Notes: generated by a model not told the origin, from the letters alone. DNA of 64,000 nucleotides from Chitinophaga eiseniae (GCF_012641265.1 NZ_JABAHZ010000007.1:124001-188000), one strand, 5' to 3'. Positions 15,816 to 27,758 are shown, numbered from the stretch's first letter. Numbers and translations: made by a program.

Positions 15816-16505
15816 ATGGCAACTAAAAAGAGAAAAGTAGCTGACACGAAGGTGGAAAAAAATAAGGTGTATAGCCTGAAAGAAGCCTCCAGCTTAGTTA
15901 AAGATATTAACTGTACTAAATTCGACAGTTCTGTCGATTTACATATCCGCTTAGGCGTTGATCCTAAGAAAGCAGACCAGGCTATCCGTGGTTCCGTTAC
16001 GCTTCCACACGGTACCGGTAAAACCAAGAAGGTTTTAGTGCTTTGCACACCTGATAAAGAAGCTGCTGCAAAAGAAGCAGGTGCTGACTTCGTAGGTCTG
16101 GATGAATTTATCCAGAAGATCGAAGCTGGTTGGACTGATGTAGATGTAATCGTAGCTACTCCTGCTGTAATGCCGAAAATCGGTAAACTGGGTAAGATCT
16201 TAGGTCCTCGTAACCTGATGCCGAACCCTAAGACCGGTACTGTTACTAACGATGTTGCAGCTGCAGTAAACGATGTTAAAGGCGGTAAAATCACCTTTAA
16301 GGTAGATAAAGCTGGTATCATCCACGCTTCTATCGGTCGTGTATCTTTCGCATCTGATAAAATTGAACAGAACTCCCTGGAGCTGATCAATGCTATTATC
16401 AAGCTGAAACCAGCTACTGCAAAAGGTACTTACCTGAAAGGGCTGTCTATGGCAAGCACCATGAGTCCTGGTATTGTTATCGATACTAAATCTGTTCAAA
16501 ACTAA
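15816..16505 (+). CDS. rplA: 50S ribosomal protein L1
   Basis: 229 aa with the L1 signature ([20 protein letters not shown]). L1 forms the L1 stalk that assists release of E-site tRNA, and in many bacteria it represses its own operon by binding the mRNA leader. It lies 43 bp after rplK. Confidence 0.98.
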   Translation: MATKKRKVADTKVEKNKVYSLKEASSLVKDINCTKFDSSVDLHIRLGVDPKKADQAIRGSVTLPHGTGKTKKVLVLCTPDKEAAAKEAGADFVGLDEFIQKIEAGWTDVDVIVATPAVMPKIGKLGKILGPRNLMPNPKTGTVTNDVAAAVNDVKGGKITFKVDKAGIIHASIGRVSFASDKIEQNSLELINAIIKLKPATAKGTYLKGLSMASTMSPGIVIDTKSVQN

Positions 16506-16517
16506 ATTGATCACGAG

Positions 16518-16554
16518 TTGTAGCCGTTATCTGTGAAGATGGGGCTTGCTACAA
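16518..16554 (+). promoter_or_regulatory. Candidate L10 leader structure
   Basis: TTGTAGC (16518-16524) pairs perfectly with GCTACAA (16548-16554) ten nucleotides before the rplJ start. The L10-L12 complex represses its own translation through a leader in this position in many bacteria. The short span here (59 nt between genes) allows only a partial version of the known fold. Confidence 0.35.
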
Positions 16555-16564
16555 ACGTTTTAAT

Positions 16565-17092
16565 ATGAATAAAGATCAAAAAAATGAAGTGATTGAACTG
16601 CTGAAAGGCAAGTTCTCTCAATACAGCAACTTCTATATCACTAACACTGAGTCCTTAACGGTTGCGCAGGTAAATGATCTGAGGAAGGTTTGCTTTGACA
16701 AGAAAGTGGAAATGAAGGTGGCTAAGAACACCCTGATCCGTAAGGCACTGGAATCTCTGGACAGCGAAAAGTATGCAGGTGTTTATGACAGTCTGCATGG
16801 CGTAACTGCGCTGATGTTCTCTGACAGCCCTAAAGAGCCGGCATTGATCATCTCTTCTTTCCGTAAGGCTAACGGTAAACTGGAAAAACCAGTACTGAAA
16901 GCTGCTTTCGTTGCTGACGAAGTATTCGTAGGCGACAACCAGCTGAAAGCGCTGACCAACATCAAGACCAAGAACGAGCTCATCGGCGAAATCGTTGGTC
17001 TGTTGCAATCCCCTGCAAAACGCGTTATCGCTGCTTTGCTGGAGAAAGGCAACAAAGAAGAAGCTGCAGTGGAAGCACCAGCAGCAGAATAG
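16565..17092 (+). CDS. rplJ: 50S ribosomal protein L10
   Basis: 175 aa. L10 anchors the L7/L12 dimers to the ribosomal stalk. It has the N-terminal RNA-binding domain (about 1-130) and an acidic C-terminal helix (KEEAAVEAPAAE end) for L12 binding. Standard position between rplA and rplL. Confidence 0.97.
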   Translation: MNKDQKNEVIELLKGKFSQYSNFYITNTESLTVAQVNDLRKVCFDKKVEMKVAKNTLIRKALESLDSEKYAGVYDSLHGVTALMFSDSPKEPALIISSFRKANGKLEKPVLKAAFVADEVFVGDNQLKALTNIKTKNELIGEIVGLLQSPAKRVIAALLEKGNKEEAAVEAPAAE

Positions 17093-17187
17093 TACGAATA
17101 GCTACCCGCTATCCGTATATAACATTGGCTTCCAAGTCACAATATAACTAACAACATTTTACAAACATTACATTAAAACATTATAAA

Positions 17188-17559
17188 ATGGCAGACGTAA
17201 AAGCATTAGCTGAACAATTAGTAGGTTTAACTGTTAAGGAAGTACAAGAACTGGCAGATGTTCTGAAAGCTGACTACGGTATCGAACCAGCAGCAGCAGC
17301 AGTAGTAGTTGCAGCTCCAGGTGAAGGTGCAGCAGCAGTTGAAGAAAAGACTGCTTTCAACGTAATCCTGAAATCTGCAGGTGCTAGCAAACTGAACGTT
17401 GTTAAGGTCGTTAAAGACCTGACCGGCTTAGGTCTGAAAGAAGCGAAAGAACTGGTTGACGGCGCGCCTAAAGCTCTGAAAGAAGGCGTAAGCAAAGCTG
17501 AGGCTGAAGACCTGAAAGCTAAGCTGACTGAAGCTGGTGCTGAAGTTGAAATTCAGTAA
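17188..17559 (+). CDS. rplL: 50S ribosomal protein L7/L12
   Basis: 123 aa. N-terminal dimerisation domain, an Ala-rich hinge (about 33-50), and the C-terminal factor-binding domain with [20 protein letters not shown] and [16 protein letters not shown]. It recruits translational GTPases. It is followed by a strong hairpin before rpoB. Confidence 0.98.
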   Translation: MADVKALAEQLVGLTVKEVQELADVLKADYGIEPAAAAVVVAAPGEGAAAVEEKTAFNVILKSAGASKLNVVKVVKDLTGLGLKEAKELVDGAPKALKEGVSKAEAEDLKAKLTEAGAEVEIQ

Positions 17560-17587
17560 TTCTTTGCTTAAGTATACATCTTTTAAA

Positions 17588-17615
17588 GGTCAAAAGTGCT
17601 TTTGCACTTTTGGCC
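17588..17615 (+). terminator. Hairpin between rplL and rpoB (attenuator-like)
   Basis: Twelve-pair stem, GGTCAAAAGTGC with GCACTTTTGGCC (one G-T wobble), loop TTTT, followed by TTATT. The T-tract is weak, so partial termination or RNA cleavage is likely. In E. coli the same interval carries an attenuator and an RNase III site. Confidence 0.6.
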
Positions 17616-17776
17616 TTATTCCCTTTGGGAAAGTGTCTTTTTCAGAGAGTCAAAACGGGGAATCACGTTAAGTGACTTTGACCACGTGCAGAAGGCATAA
17701 ATAAATTGGGATGGTATTGGCAAAGAAATCTTAATTTCCCTAATTCTTACAAGTCATATAACTGCTAACTTCGAAT

Positions 17777-20700
17777 ATGTCTCTAAAAAAAGCCCAAACA
17801 AACGAAAGAGTAAATTTTGGAAAGATCAAACAAGTTACTGAGACACCGGATCTGTTGGCTATCCAAATCCAATCTTTCAAGGATTTCTTCCAATTAGAAA
17901 CCACACCAGACAAGCGAAACAACGAAGGCCTTTTTAAAGTATTTAAAGAGAACTTCCCGATTACAGATACCAGAAATATCTTTAATCTGGAATTCCTCGA
18001 TTATTTCGTGGATCCTCCACGTTATACTATTGAGGAGTGTATTGAGCGTGGGCTTACTTATTCCGTACCGTTGAAAGCGAAACTCCGCCTCAGCTGTAAT
18101 GATGAGGAGCATGTGGATTTCCAGACAATTGTGCAGGATGTGTTCCTAGGGAACATTCCGTACATGACTCCCAGAGGTACTTTCGTTATTAATGGTGCTG
18201 AACGCGTAGTTGTATCCCAACTGCATCGTTCACCTGGTGTTTTCTTTGGTCAATCTGTACATCCGAACGGTACTAAAATCTACTCTGCAAGGGTGATTCC
18301 GTTCAAGGGCGCGTGGATGGAGTTTGCAACTGACATCAACAACGTGATGTACGCTTACATCGACCGTAAGAAGAAATTCCCGGTTACCACACTGTTACGT
18401 GCCATCGGCTATGAAACAGATAAGGATATTCTGCAGCTGTTTGGCATGGCAGATGAAGTAAAAGCAGACAAAAAGAGTCTTGATAAATATGCCGGCAAAA
18501 AGCTGGCTGCCCGTGTTTTAAGAAGCTGGGTAGAAGACTTTGTGGATGAAGATACCGGTGAAGTGGTGAGCATTGAGCGTAACGAAATTATGCTCGAGCG
18601 TGATAGCATCCTGGATGAAGCGAACATCGAGACCATCGTAGACATGGGATTGAAGAGCGTTTTCGTTCAGAAGGAAGAGGTGAGCGGTGATTTCTCCATC
18701 ATCTACAATACATTAAATAAGGATACATCTAACTCCGAGCTGGAAGCCGTTCAGCACATCTACCGCCAACTGCGCGGTGCCGATGCGCCGGATGATGAAA
18801 CAGCAAGGGGTATCATCGATAAACTGTTCTTCTCCGACAAACGTTACGATCTCGGTGACGTAGGTCGTTATAAGATCAACAGAAAATTAGGTCTTCCTAC
18901 TCCGTTAGACATGAAAGTGTTAACGAAGGATGACATCATCTCCATCATCAAGTACCTGGTACAGCTGACTAACGGTAAGGCGGAAATCGATGATATCGAT
19001 CACCTGTCTAACCGTCGTGTGCGTACTGTAGGCGAGCAGTTATATGCTCAGTTTGGTGTTGGTCTGGCACGTATGGCCCGTACCATCCGTGAAAGAATGA
19101 ACGTTCGTGATAACGAGGTATTTACTCCGGTAGACCTGATTAACGCGAGGACTTTGTCTTCTGTTATCAACTCCTTCTTTGGTACTTCTCAGTTGTCACA
19201 GTTCCTGGATCAAACAAACCCGCTGTCTGAAATCACCCACAAACGCCGTATCTCCGCTCTCGGACCCGGTGGTTTGAGTCGTGAAAGAGCAGGCTTTGAG
19301 GTGCGTGACGTTCACTACAGCCACTATGGCCGTTTGTGTACCATTGAAACACCAGAAGGACCAAACATCGGTCTGATTTCTACCCTCTGCGTACACGCGA
19401 AGGTGAATGAAATGGGCTTCATTGAAACGCCTTACCGCAAAGTAAACAGTGGTAAAGTAGATATGCATAAAGTGGAGTTCCTGAGCGCTGAAGAGGAAGA
19501 TTCTGTGAAGATTGCGCAGGCAAACGCCCCACTGGATGATAAAGGCAATTTCGTAAATGATAAGGTGAAATCCCGCGAAACCGGCGACTTCCCGATTCTC
19601 GACAGAGATGAAGTGGAGTTCATGGACGTGGCACCTAACCAGATCGTAGGTTTGAGCGCCTCCCTGATTCCGTTCCTGGAACATGATGATGCCAACCGTG
19701 CGTTGATGGGATCAAACATGCAACGTCAGGCAGTACCATTGCTGAATCCTGAAGTACCTATCGTAGGTACCGGTCTGGAAGGCAAGGCTGCACGTGACTC
19801 CCGTTTGCAGATTACCGCAGATGGTAACGGTGTGGTAGAATTTGTGGATGCAAACGAAATTCATGTTCGTTACGAGCGTGATGAAATGCAGAAACTGGTG
19901 AGCTTTGAAGACGATCTGCTCGTTTACACGCTGACTAAATTCGTTAAAACCAACCAAAGCACCTGTATCAACCTCAGACCTTGTGTGAAGAAAGGTCAGC
20001 GCGTGAAAGATGGCGACTTCCTCACAGAAGGTTACGCTACCCGCGGTGGTGAACTGGCGCTGGGACGCAACCTGAAGGTAGCGTTCATGCCATGGAAAGG
20101 TTACAACTTTGAGGATGCGATCGTAATTTCTGAGCGTGTTGCACGTGAAGACCTCTTTACTTCCATCCACATTGATGAATATGAGCTGGAAGTTCGCGAT
20201 ACCAAACTGGGTGAAGAAGAGCTGACACCGGATATTCCTAACGTGAGTGAAGAGGCTACCAAGGACCTCGACCAGAACGGTATTATCCGTGTTGGTGCGC
20301 ACATCAAGGAAGGTGATATCCTGATCGGTAAAATTACTCCGCGTGGTGAATCTGATCCTTCTCCTGAAGAAAAACTCCTGAGAGCGATCTTCGGTGATAA
20401 AGCTTCTGATGCGAAAGATGCGTCGCTGAAAGCACCTCCATCAACAGAAGGTGTGGTAATCGACAAAAAACTGTTTAGCCGCGCTAAGAAAGATAAGAAT
20501 TCCAAGACCCGTGAGAAAGCAGCGATCGAGAAACTGGAGAAAATTCACCAGAAGAACGCTGAAGACCTGCTGGAAGTGCTGATGAGCAAGTTGCTGGTAT
20601 TACTGAAGGATAAAACCTCTCAGGGTATTACCAACACTTACGGTGAAGTATTGATCTCTAAGGGTTCCAAGTTCTCTCCGAAGAACCTGGTAAATATTGA

Positions 20701-21586
20701 TTTCATGAACGTAAACCCACTGGGCTGGACAACAGACGAAGTGGTGAATGATCAGATCAATACCCTCTTGCACAACTATAACATCAAGTTCAACGAAGAG
20801 CTGGGTCGTTACAAACGTGAGAAGTTCAACATCTCTATCGGTGATGAGCTGCCAGCGGGCGTATTGAAACTGGCGAAGGTTTACCTGGCCAGCAAGCGTA
20901 AGTTGAAAGTAGGTGATAAGATGGCGGGACGTCACGGTAACAAGGGTATCGTTGCCAAGATTGTGCGTGATGAAGACATGCCATTCCTGGAAGACGGTAC
21001 ACCACTGGATATTGTACTGAACCCACTCGGGGTACCTTCCCGTATGAACCTTGGACAGATCTACGAAACCGTATTAGGTTGGGCTGGTCTGAAACTGGGA
21101 GTACGTTTTGCTACGCCGATTTTTGATGGTGCTACTACCGAAGAAATTGCTGCTTATATCAGCGAAGCTGGATTGCCCAGCTTTGGTCACGCGTACCTGC
21201 ATGATGGTGAAACGGGAGATCGTTTCCACCAGAAAGCAACCGTGGGTGTTATCTATATGCTTAAACTGAGCCACATGGTGGATGATAAGATGCACGCCCG
21301 TTCTATCGGACCGTACAGTCTCATTACCCAACAGCCGCTGGGTGGTAAAGCCCAGTTTGGTGGTCAGCGTTTTGGTGAGATGGAAGTGTGGGCACTGGAA
21401 GCATATGGTGCATCCAACATCCTGCAGGAACTGCTTACTATTAAATCAGATGATATCGTAGGTCGTGCCAAGGCGTATGAGTCTATCGTGAAAGGTGACA
21501 ACATTCCGAAAGCGGGTGTACCTGAATCCTTCAACGTATTGATTCATGAATTGCGTGGTCTGGGTCTGGATCTGAAATTTGACTAA
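17777..21586 (+). CDS. rpoB: DNA-directed RNA polymerase subunit beta
   Basis: 1269 aa, full length. Catalytic-core signatures are present: the rifampicin region ([25 protein letters not shown]), [17 protein letters not shown], and the C-terminal clamp sequence [24 protein letters not shown]. With beta-prime it forms the RNA polymerase active centre. It lies 217 bp after rplL, with an attenuator-like hairpin between, and is followed by rpoC across a 121-bp structured spacer. Confidence 0.99.
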   Translation: MSLKKAQTNERVNFGKIKQVTETPDLLAIQIQSFKDFFQLETTPDKRNNEGLFKVFKENFPITDTRNIFNLEFLDYFVDPPRYTIEECIERGLTYSVPLKAKLRLSCNDEEHVDFQTIVQDVFLGNIPYMTPRGTFVINGAERVVVSQLHRSPGVFFGQSVHPNGTKIYSARVIPFKGAWMEFATDINNVMYAYIDRKKKFPVTTLLRAIGYETDKDILQLFGMADEVKADKKSLDKYAGKKLAARVLRSWVEDFVDEDTGEVVSIERNEIMLERDSILDEANIETIVDMGLKSVFVQKEEVSGDFSIIYNTLNKDTSNSELEAVQHIYRQLRGADAPDDETARGIIDKLFFSDKRYDLGDVGRYKINRKLGLPTPLDMKVLTKDDIISIIKYLVQLTNGKAEIDDIDHLSNRRVRTVGEQLYAQFGVGLARMARTIRERMNVRDNEVFTPVDLINARTLSSVINSFFGTSQLSQFLDQTNPLSEITHKRRISALGPGGLSRERAGFEVRDVHYSHYGRLCTIETPEGPNIGLISTLCVHAKVNEMGFIETPYRKVNSGKVDMHKVEFLSAEEEDSVKIAQANAPLDDKGNFVNDKVKSRETGDFPILDRDEVEFMDVAPNQIVGLSASLIPFLEHDDANRALMGSNMQRQAVPLLNPEVPIVGTGLEGKAARDSRLQITADGNGVVEFVDANEIHVRYERDEMQKLVSFEDDLLVYTLTKFVKTNQSTCINLRPCVKKGQRVKDGDFLTEGYATRGGELALGRNLKVAFMPWKGYNFEDAIVISERVAREDLFTSIHIDEYELEVRDTKLGEEELTPDIPNVSEEATKDLDQNGIIRVGAHIKEGDILIGKITPRGESDPSPEEKLLRAIFGDKASDAKDASLKAPPSTEGVVIDKKLFSRAKKDKNSKTREKAAIEKLEKIHQKNAEDLLEVLMSKLLVLLKDKTSQGITNTYGEVLISKGSKFSPKNLVNIDFMNVNPLGWTTDEVVNDQINTLLHNYNIKFNEELGRYKREKFNISIGDELPAGVLKLAKVYLASKRKLKVGDKMAGRHGNKGIVAKIVRDEDMPFLEDGTPLDIVLNPLGVPSRMNLGQIYETVLGWAGLKLGVRFATPIFDGATTEEIAAYISEAGLPSFGHAYLHDGETGDRFHQKATVGVIYMLKLSHMVDDKMHARSIGPYSLITQQPLGGKAQFGGQRFGEMEVWALEAYGASNILQELLTIKSDDIVGRAKAYESIVKGDNIPKAGVPESFNVLIHELRGLGLDLKFD

Positions 21587-21587
21587 G

Positions 21588-21699
21588 AGCTTTTAGCTAC
21601 CAGCCATTAGCAGCACTGCTAGTGGCTGATAGCTTGGATATTTCGCAGGAATAAAATTTTTGTCGCTGGCTTATCACCAACGGCTAACAGCTAAAAGCT
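21588..21699. repeat. Nested inverted repeats in the rpoB-rpoC spacer
   Basis: An inner hairpin, 21595-21634, forms 18 positions of pairing with one mismatch and one wobble around a GCAC tetraloop. An outer pair, AGCTTTTAGCT (21588-21598) and AGCTAAAAGCT (21689-21699), is fully complementary over 11 bp and competes with the base of the inner hairpin. The words AGCCATTAGC and AGCTAAAAGCT give it the look of a dispersed palindromic element; a related word pair lies between tuf and tRNA-Trp. Confidence 0.6.
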
Positions 21700-21707
21700 A
21701 ATTACAG

Positions 21708-24700
21708 ATGGCTATCAAGAAAGAAAATCGTCCTAAATCAAATTTTAACAGCATTACCATCAGTCTGGCTTCTCCGGATGTTATTCTGGAGCGTTCATAC
21801 GGTGAAGTGCTGAAACCTGAAACCATCAACTACCGTACTTACAAGCCGGAACGTGATGGTTTGTTCTGCGAAAGAATATTCGGTCCTGTAAAGGATTACG
21901 AGTGCTATTGCGGAAAATATAAGCGTATCCGTTATAAGGGTATTGTGTGTGATCGCTGCGGTGTAGAGGTAACGGAGAAGAAAGTACGTCGTGAGAGAAT
22001 GGGACACATTCGTTTAGTGGTGCCCGTTGTACATATATGGTATTTCAAATCCCTGCCTAATAAGATTGGTTACCTGCTCGGTATGTCTTCCAAGAAACTG
22101 GAAACTATCGTGTACTATGAAAGGTATGTGATCATCCAGGCGGGTATGAAACAGGAGAAAGGTATGAACTACGGTGACTTGCTCACAGAAGAAGAATACC
22201 TGGATATCCTGGATACGTTACCAAAAGACAATCAGCTGTTACCGGATGAAGATCCTAACAAGTTTATTGCCAAGATGGGAGCGGAAGCCGTAGAAATGAT
22301 GCTGGCCCGGATTGACCTGGACGGCCTTTCTTACCAGCTGCGTAACCAGGCGGCAACTGAAACTTCCCAGCAACGTAAAGCGGAAGCGCTGAAACGTTTG
22401 AGTGTAGTGGAAGCTTTCCGTGAAGCCAATGGTCGTGTAGAAAACCGTCCTGAATGGATGGTTATGCAATATATTCCTGTGGTACCACCAGAACTGCGTC
22501 CGTTAGTTCCTTTGGATGGTGGCCGTTTTGCGTCTTCCGACCTGAACGACCTTTACCGCAGGGTAATTATCCGTAACAACCGTCTGAAACGTTTGATCGA
22601 AATTAAGGCGCCTGAGGTGATCCTTCGTAACGAAAAACGTATGTTACAGGAAGCAGTGGATTCCCTGTTCGACAACTCCCGTAAATCCAACGCGGTAAAA
22701 GCGGAAGGTGGTCGTGCACTGAAATCCCTGTCAGACGTACTGAAAGGTAAACAAGGTCGTTTCCGTCAAAACTTGCTCGGTAAACGTGTGGATTATTCCG
22801 GACGTTCTGTAATCGTGGTAGGTCCTGAACTGAAACTGCATGAATGTGGTTTGCCCAAGGATATGGCGGCTGAGTTATTCAAACCGTTTATTATCCGTAA
22901 GCTGATCGAAAGAGGTATCGTTAAAACCGTGAAATCAGCGAAGAAGCTGGTGGATCGTAAAGAAGCGGTGGTTTGGGATATCCTGGAAAACGTACTGAAA
23001 GGTCACCCGGTAATGTTAAACCGTGCTCCGACCCTGCACCGTTTGTCTATCCAGGCATTCCAGCCTAAACTGGTGGAAGGTAAAGCGATACAGCTGCACC
23101 CGCTCGTGTGTTCTGCGTTCAACGCCGATTTCGATGGTGACCAGATGGCGGTACACGTGCCTTTGAGCAATGCTGCGATCCTGGAGGCCCAACTGCTCAT
23201 GCTGTCTTCTCACAACATCCTCAACCCGCAGAATGGTACGCCTATCACCCTGCCTTCACAGGACATGGTGCTTGGTCTGTATTACATTACCAAGGGTAAG
23301 AAAACAATGGGAGATGTAGTGGTAAGGGGAGAAGGTAAAGCTTTCTACTCTGCTGAAGAAGTGATCATTGCGCTGAATGAAGACCGCATCGACCTGCATG
23401 CTCACATCCGTGTTAAAGCTGATGTAAGAAATGCAAACGGTGAGCTGGAGAAAAAACTGATCGAAACAACCGTAGGTCGCGTACTGTTCAACCAGTTCGT
23501 ACCTAAAGCTGCCGGTTATGTAAACGCCTTGCTGACCAAAAAATCACTGCGTGAAATCATCGGTGATATCATTAAAGCTACCAATATCCCTGCAACTGCC
23601 AAGTTCCTGGATGACATCAAACAATTAGGTTTCCGCATGGCGTTCCGCGGTGGTCTGTCATTTAACATTAATGACCTGATCATCCCGGATGTTAAGCAGG
23701 ACATGATTGATGGTGCAGCCGGTGAAGTAGAAGAAGTTTGGGATAACTATAACATGGGTCTGATCACCAACAACGAACGTTACAACCAGATCATCGATAT
23801 CTGGTCACGTGTGGATACGAAGGTGACAGAAACCCTGATCCGTGAGCTGGCAACAGACAAGCAAGGATTCAACTCTGTATACATGATGTTGGATTCCGGT
23901 GCGCGTGGTTCCAAACAGCAGATTAAACAGCTGGCTGGTATCAGAGGTCTGATGGCTAAGCCACGTAAGAGTGGATCTACTGGTTCTGAGATCATCGAGA
24001 ACCCGGTATTGTCCAACTTTAAAGATGGTTTGAACGTATTGGAATACTTCATCTCTACGCACGGTGCCCGTAAGGGTCTCGCGGATACGGCGTTGAAAAC
24101 AGCGGATGCGGGTTACCTGACCCGTCGTCTGGTAGACGTTGCGCAGGATGTGGTAATCAATGAAGAGGATTGCGGTACACTCCGTGGTATTGCTACTTCC
24201 GCATTGAAAGACAATGAAGAAGTGATCGAAACACTGTACGACCGTATCCTGGGACGTACTTCCCTGCACGATGTATTTGATCCTCATAACGACGAGGAAC
24301 TGATCGTTGCTGCTGGTGCCGAAATCACTGAAGAAATTGCGCACAGAATTGAAGAGAGTGCGATTGAAACCGTAGAAATCCGCTCCGTACTGACTTGCGA
24401 AAGCCGTCGTGGTGTGTGCGTAAAATGTTACGGTAAAAACCTGGCCAGTGGTTACACGGCGCAGAGAGGTGATGCAGTAGGTATCATCGCTGCCCAGTCA
24501 ATCGGTGAGCCTGGTACACAGTTGACACTGCGTACCTTCCACGTGGGTGGTGTGGCCGGTTCTACTTCTGTTGAATCCGGTATGCCAGCTAAGTTTGACG
24601 GTACTGTACAATTCGATGGCTTACGTACTACCACCTACGAAAACAACGAAGGTGAAAAAGTACAGGTGGTTATCGGTCGTACCGGTGAGTTGCGTATCAT

Positions 24701-26006
24701 GGACGTGAAAAACGACCGTCTGCTGGTAACCAACAATATTCCTTACGGTTCTACCCTGTTGGTAAAAGACGGACAGAAAGTAGCGAAAGGTGAAATGATC
24801 TGTACATGGGATCCGTTCAACGCCGTTATCGTGTCTGAAATACCTGGTAGCATTCGTTTCGACAGCATCATTGAAGGTATTACCTTCCGTGAAGAAGCAG
24901 ATGAGCAAACAGGACACCGTGAGAAAGTAGTAATTGAAACGAAAGACAAAAATAAGATTCCGTCTATCCTGGTAGAAGGTAACAAGGAGGTGAAATCTTA
25001 CAACTTACCAGTAGGTTCTCATATCGTTATCTCTGAAGGTGACAAGGTGAGAGCAGGTCAGGTAATTGTGAAGATCCCACGTGTTATCGGTAAACTGCGA
25101 GATATCACGGGTGGTCTGCCACGTGTAACCGAGCTCTTTGAAGCCCGTAACCCAAGCAACCCAGCTATCGTTTCTGAAATTGATGGTGTGGTAGCATTTG
25201 GCAACATCAAACGTGGTAACCGCGAAATCATCATCGAAAGCCGTGAAAGTCAGATCAAGAAATACCTGGTGCCATTAACCCGTCATATCCTGGTACAGGA
25301 TGGTGACTTCGTGAAGGCTGGTACTTCTCTCTCCGATGGTTCTACTACGCCTGCCGACATCCTGTCTATCAAAGGACCGTTTGCTGTACAGGAATACCTG
25401 GTAAATGAAATCCAGGAAGTATACCGTTTACAGGGTGTGAAGATCAACGACAAACACATTGAGGTGATTGTTCGCCAGATGATGCGTAAAGTAAACATCG
25501 AAGATCCGGGTGATACCCGCTTCCTCGAGGGCGATACAGAAGACAGGTTCGATTTCTTCGAAGAAAACGATATGATCTTCGACAAGAAGGTGGTAACTGA
25601 AGCAGGTGAATCTACTAACCTGAAAGCAGGTCAGATAGTAACCCTCCGTCAGGTTCGCGAAGAAAACTCCTTACTGCGTCGTGCAGATAAGAAACTGGTA
25701 GAATTCCGCGATGCACAGCCGGCTACTTCCAGTCCATTACTGCAAGGTATCACCAAGGCGTCACTGGGTACCCGTAGCTGGATCTCCGCTGCGTCCTTCC
25801 AGGAAACCACCAAAGTACTGTCTCAGGCAGCTATCAACGGTAAAACCGATGATATGATGGGTCTGAAGGAGAATGTGATCACAGGGCACCTGATCCCGGC
25901 CGGTACTGGTTTACGTGAATTCGAAAACATGATCGTAGGTTCTAAGGAAGAATACGATATCCTGGCCTCTTCTAAGGAAGTGTTCCAGTTTGATGAAGAA
26001 GAATAG
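21708..26006 (+). CDS. rpoC: DNA-directed RNA polymerase subunit beta-prime
   Basis: 1432 aa, full length. The N-terminal zinc site has C66, C68, C81 and C84. The catalytic magnesium loop [12 protein letters not shown] has D474, D476 and D478. The bridge-helix region ([24 protein letters not shown]) and second zinc site ([13 protein letters not shown]) are intact. It is the last gene of the L11-rpoC unit and is closed by a strong terminator. Confidence 0.99.
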   Translation: MAIKKENRPKSNFNSITISLASPDVILERSYGEVLKPETINYRTYKPERDGLFCERIFGPVKDYECYCGKYKRIRYKGIVCDRCGVEVTEKKVRRERMGHIRLVVPVVHIWYFKSLPNKIGYLLGMSSKKLETIVYYERYVIIQAGMKQEKGMNYGDLLTEEEYLDILDTLPKDNQLLPDEDPNKFIAKMGAEAVEMMLARIDLDGLSYQLRNQAATETSQQRKAEALKRLSVVEAFREANGRVENRPEWMVMQYIPVVPPELRPLVPLDGGRFASSDLNDLYRRVIIRNNRLKRLIEIKAPEVILRNEKRMLQEAVDSLFDNSRKSNAVKAEGGRALKSLSDVLKGKQGRFRQNLLGKRVDYSGRSVIVVGPELKLHECGLPKDMAAELFKPFIIRKLIERGIVKTVKSAKKLVDRKEAVVWDILENVLKGHPVMLNRAPTLHRLSIQAFQPKLVEGKAIQLHPLVCSAFNADFDGDQMAVHVPLSNAAILEAQLLMLSSHNILNPQNGTPITLPSQDMVLGLYYITKGKKTMGDVVVRGEGKAFYSAEEVIIALNEDRIDLHAHIRVKADVRNANGELEKKLIETTVGRVLFNQFVPKAAGYVNALLTKKSLREIIGDIIKATNIPATAKFLDDIKQLGFRMAFRGGLSFNINDLIIPDVKQDMIDGAAGEVEEVWDNYNMGLITNNERYNQIIDIWSRVDTKVTETLIRELATDKQGFNSVYMMLDSGARGSKQQIKQLAGIRGLMAKPRKSGSTGSEIIENPVLSNFKDGLNVLEYFISTHGARKGLADTALKTADAGYLTRRLVDVAQDVVINEEDCGTLRGIATSALKDNEEVIETLYDRILGRTSLHDVFDPHNDEELIVAAGAEITEEIAHRIEESAIETVEIRSVLTCESRRGVCVKCYGKNLASGYTAQRGDAVGIIAAQSIGEPGTQLTLRTFHVGGVAGSTSVESGMPAKFDGTVQFDGLRTTTYENNEGEKVQVVIGRTGELRIMDVKNDRLLVTNNIPYGSTLLVKDGQKVAKGEMICTWDPFNAVIVSEIPGSIRFDSIIEGITFREEADEQTGHREKVVIETKDKNKIPSILVEGNKEVKSYNLPVGSHIVISEGDKVRAGQVIVKIPRVIGKLRDITGGLPRVTELFEARNPSNPAIVSEIDGVVAFGNIKRGNREIIIESRESQIKKYLVPLTRHILVQDGDFVKAGTSLSDGSTTPADILSIKGPFAVQEYLVNEIQEVYRLQGVKINDKHIEVIVRQMMRKVNIEDPGDTRFLEGDTEDRFDFFEENDMIFDKKVVTEAGESTNLKAGQIVTLRQVREENSLLRRADKKLVEFRDAQPATSSPLLQGITKASLGTRSWISAASFQETTKVLSQAAINGKTDDMMGLKENVITGHLIPAGTGLREFENMIVGSKEEYDILASSKEVFQFDEEE

Positions 26007-26032
26007 TGCTGCAAAGCATTTCACGAAATAGT

Positions 26033-26068
26033 AAAGAGGGAGTTTCTATATGAAACTCCCTCTTTTTT
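26033..26068 (+). terminator. Intrinsic terminator after rpoC
   Basis: Perfect 14-bp stem, AAAGAGGGAGTTTC with GAAACTCCCTCTTT, short loop and a T-run. It ends the ribosomal-protein/RNA polymerase operon. Confidence 0.9.
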
Positions 26069-26205
26069 ATGCCTGATAGTGACTGGATAAAATGGAACAG
26101 GCGCCTCAAAATTACTTTCGAGACACCTGTCATTTATTTGGGGCCAGCCATCAGGATGTTAAGAAAAGGGGATGAAATGGATGATGATTGCTTGCCAGCG
26201 TTTTG

Positions 26206-26763
26206 TTATGAATTTTTCTGATCCTTTTGCAGGTCTTTCTTATCGTGCTGCAGGTCTTTTACATCATGCTGTTTATCTTTTCTTTCCCGGTTCAGTTGGT
26301 GTTTATCCTGTTGAATGTCTTTGTTATCGCGATTTCTATCCTTTCTGTCGGCCGTCAGATCTTTACCATCGCGTGATAGGTCTTTTTTATCGTGATGGAT
26401 GTCGTTGTAATCGTTTTTCAGGTCTGCCTTATCTTTTGCCAGGTCTTTGGTATCTCCTTTTTTCTGGTCTTTTGCGATGTCATGCCTGTCTTTACGGGCA
26501 TCGTTGTAGTCGTGGTGGAGGTCTTTACGGTCGTTGTTGATATCTTTTTTATCGCGATGGATATCGTTGTTGTCTTGCTTTACCTCGTTACGATCGTGCC
26601 GGATATCCTTTTTTGAATTGTTGATATCGTTGTTGTCGTGCTGAATGTCTTTCCGGTCGTGGTGAATATCGATTCTATCATGTTTTACACGGTGCTGGGC
26701 TTGTGTGGTAAAGGAAGTCAATCCTAAGACAAGCGCGGGTACAAGGACAGTAGTGATTTTCAT
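26206..26763 (-). CDS. Secreted heptad-repeat protein, highly charged
   Basis: 185 aa. The start at 26763 gives a clean signal peptide (MKITTVLVPALVLGLTSFTTQAQ); the frame continues 32 codons upstream without a matching signal. After cleavage nearly the whole protein is a 7-residue repeat of the form [RKN]-x-D-[IL]-x-x-D, about 21 copies, for example RKDIQHD, KKDINND, KKDLSRD and VKDLQHD. It is extremely rich in Asp, Lys, Arg, His and Asn. The period suits a long helix with an Asp ladder, possibly for cation or mineral binding or as a periplasmic spacer. No known family was recognised. It is monocistronic and convergent with rpoC. Confidence 0.75.
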   Translation of the reverse strand: MKITTVLVPALVLGLTSFTTQAQHRVKHDRIDIHHDRKDIQHDNNDINNSKKDIRHDRNEVKQDNNDIHRDKKDINNDRKDLHHDYNDARKDRHDIAKDQKKGDTKDLAKDKADLKNDYNDIHHDKKDLSRDGKDLTADRKDRNRDNKDIQQDKHQLNRERKDKQHDVKDLQHDKKDLQKDQKNS

Positions 26764-26899
26764 AATTGTTGTAGGTTTTAATATATGATAATTAATTTGT
26801 TTGTAAAGAATAGACGGCGCTGGATAATATTTGTTTAATGGGGGATTATTAAAAACCAATTAAAACCTATTTTTGACGTTGTAAAACGAAGTGGATTTC

Positions 26900-27592
26900 A
26901 TGAAATACCTGATCATTCCTATAATTATTGGGCTGGTGTTGCTGGGGGCTTGTAAGAAGAACAGCGATAGTGCCGTACCAGATACGCATGGCAGCCTGAT
27001 GTTTGTTAATGCTGCACAGATACCTGACACGTTGTTTAATGTAAAGCTGGATAGTATTGACTTTGCCAGTAATGTACCTTACAAAACCAGCACCGGGTAT
27101 AAATCTTTCCGGGCACAAAAATATAACCTGATTATTACCACTGCAGGTAACCCCGGCAACATATTATATAATCAACAGATCTTTTTAAGAAACAATCGTT
27201 ATTACACGGCTTTCCTGGGAGTTGATACCACCAAACGGGGATTAATGCTGATTATTACAGAGGATGACCTGACGGTGCAGGCCAACCAGGCTAAATTCAG
27301 GGTGATTGATTTGAGCCAGGGATTCAAACCTAACGGAACGCCATTGGGAATAGATGTTTATTCGGATACTTTCCCCCGTTTTTTCCGGGGCCTTGGATTC
27401 CCATCGCAAACGGATTTCGCCCCCATAACGGGCGACAGCACCTATACAATTAATTTCCGGTGGACAGATTCCCTGAAGGTACTAAAGTCGTACAAGCTGC
27501 CGGCACAAACCGGGAAGGTATACACGTTGATTACGGCCGGGTATCCGCTGGATTCAACGAAAATGGATGTATTGCAGGTAAATAATAATTAA
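26900..27592 (+). CDS. DUF4397-like lipoprotein
   Basis: 230 aa from the ATG at 26900 (an in-frame GTG at 26891 is less likely). A lipoprotein signal peptide ends in the lipobox LLGAC, so it is membrane-anchored, probably at the outer membrane. The region after it, GSLMFVNAAQIPDTLFNVKLD, matches the beta-sandwich start of DUF4397 proteins. These are common surface lipoproteins in Bacteroidota with no established role. It diverges from the heptad-repeat gene and is closed by a terminator at 27620. Confidence 0.72.
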   Translation: MKYLIIPIIIGLVLLGACKKNSDSAVPDTHGSLMFVNAAQIPDTLFNVKLDSIDFASNVPYKTSTGYKSFRAQKYNLIITTAGNPGNILYNQQIFLRNNRYYTAFLGVDTTKRGLMLIITEDDLTVQANQAKFRVIDLSQGFKPNGTPLGIDVYSDTFPRFFRGLGFPSQTDFAPITGDSTYTINFRWTDSLKVLKSYKLPAQTGKVYTLITAGYPLDSTKMDVLQVNNN

Positions 27593-27619
27593 TAGCCGGC
27601 TCCGGTTATCGAAATAGCG

Positions 27620-27656
27620 CGAGGAAGTATTTCAAATGAATACTTCCTCGTTTTTT
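27620..27656 (+). terminator. Intrinsic terminator after the DUF4397 gene
   Basis: CGAGGAAGTATT pairs with AATACTTCCTCG around a short loop, followed by six T residues. Confidence 0.85.
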
Positions 27657-27758
27657 ATGTATTATTATTAAAGCTTTATTTTAATTTAATACCCTATTTC
27701 CCTGTCCGGGGATGGAAATAGATAAATTGCACGTTATTTTAGAGAAAACGCCAATAAC

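Noticed and set aside
26764-26859. Upstream extension of the heptad-repeat protein
   Set aside because: The extension has no signal-peptide character, while the ATG at 26763 gives a proper one.
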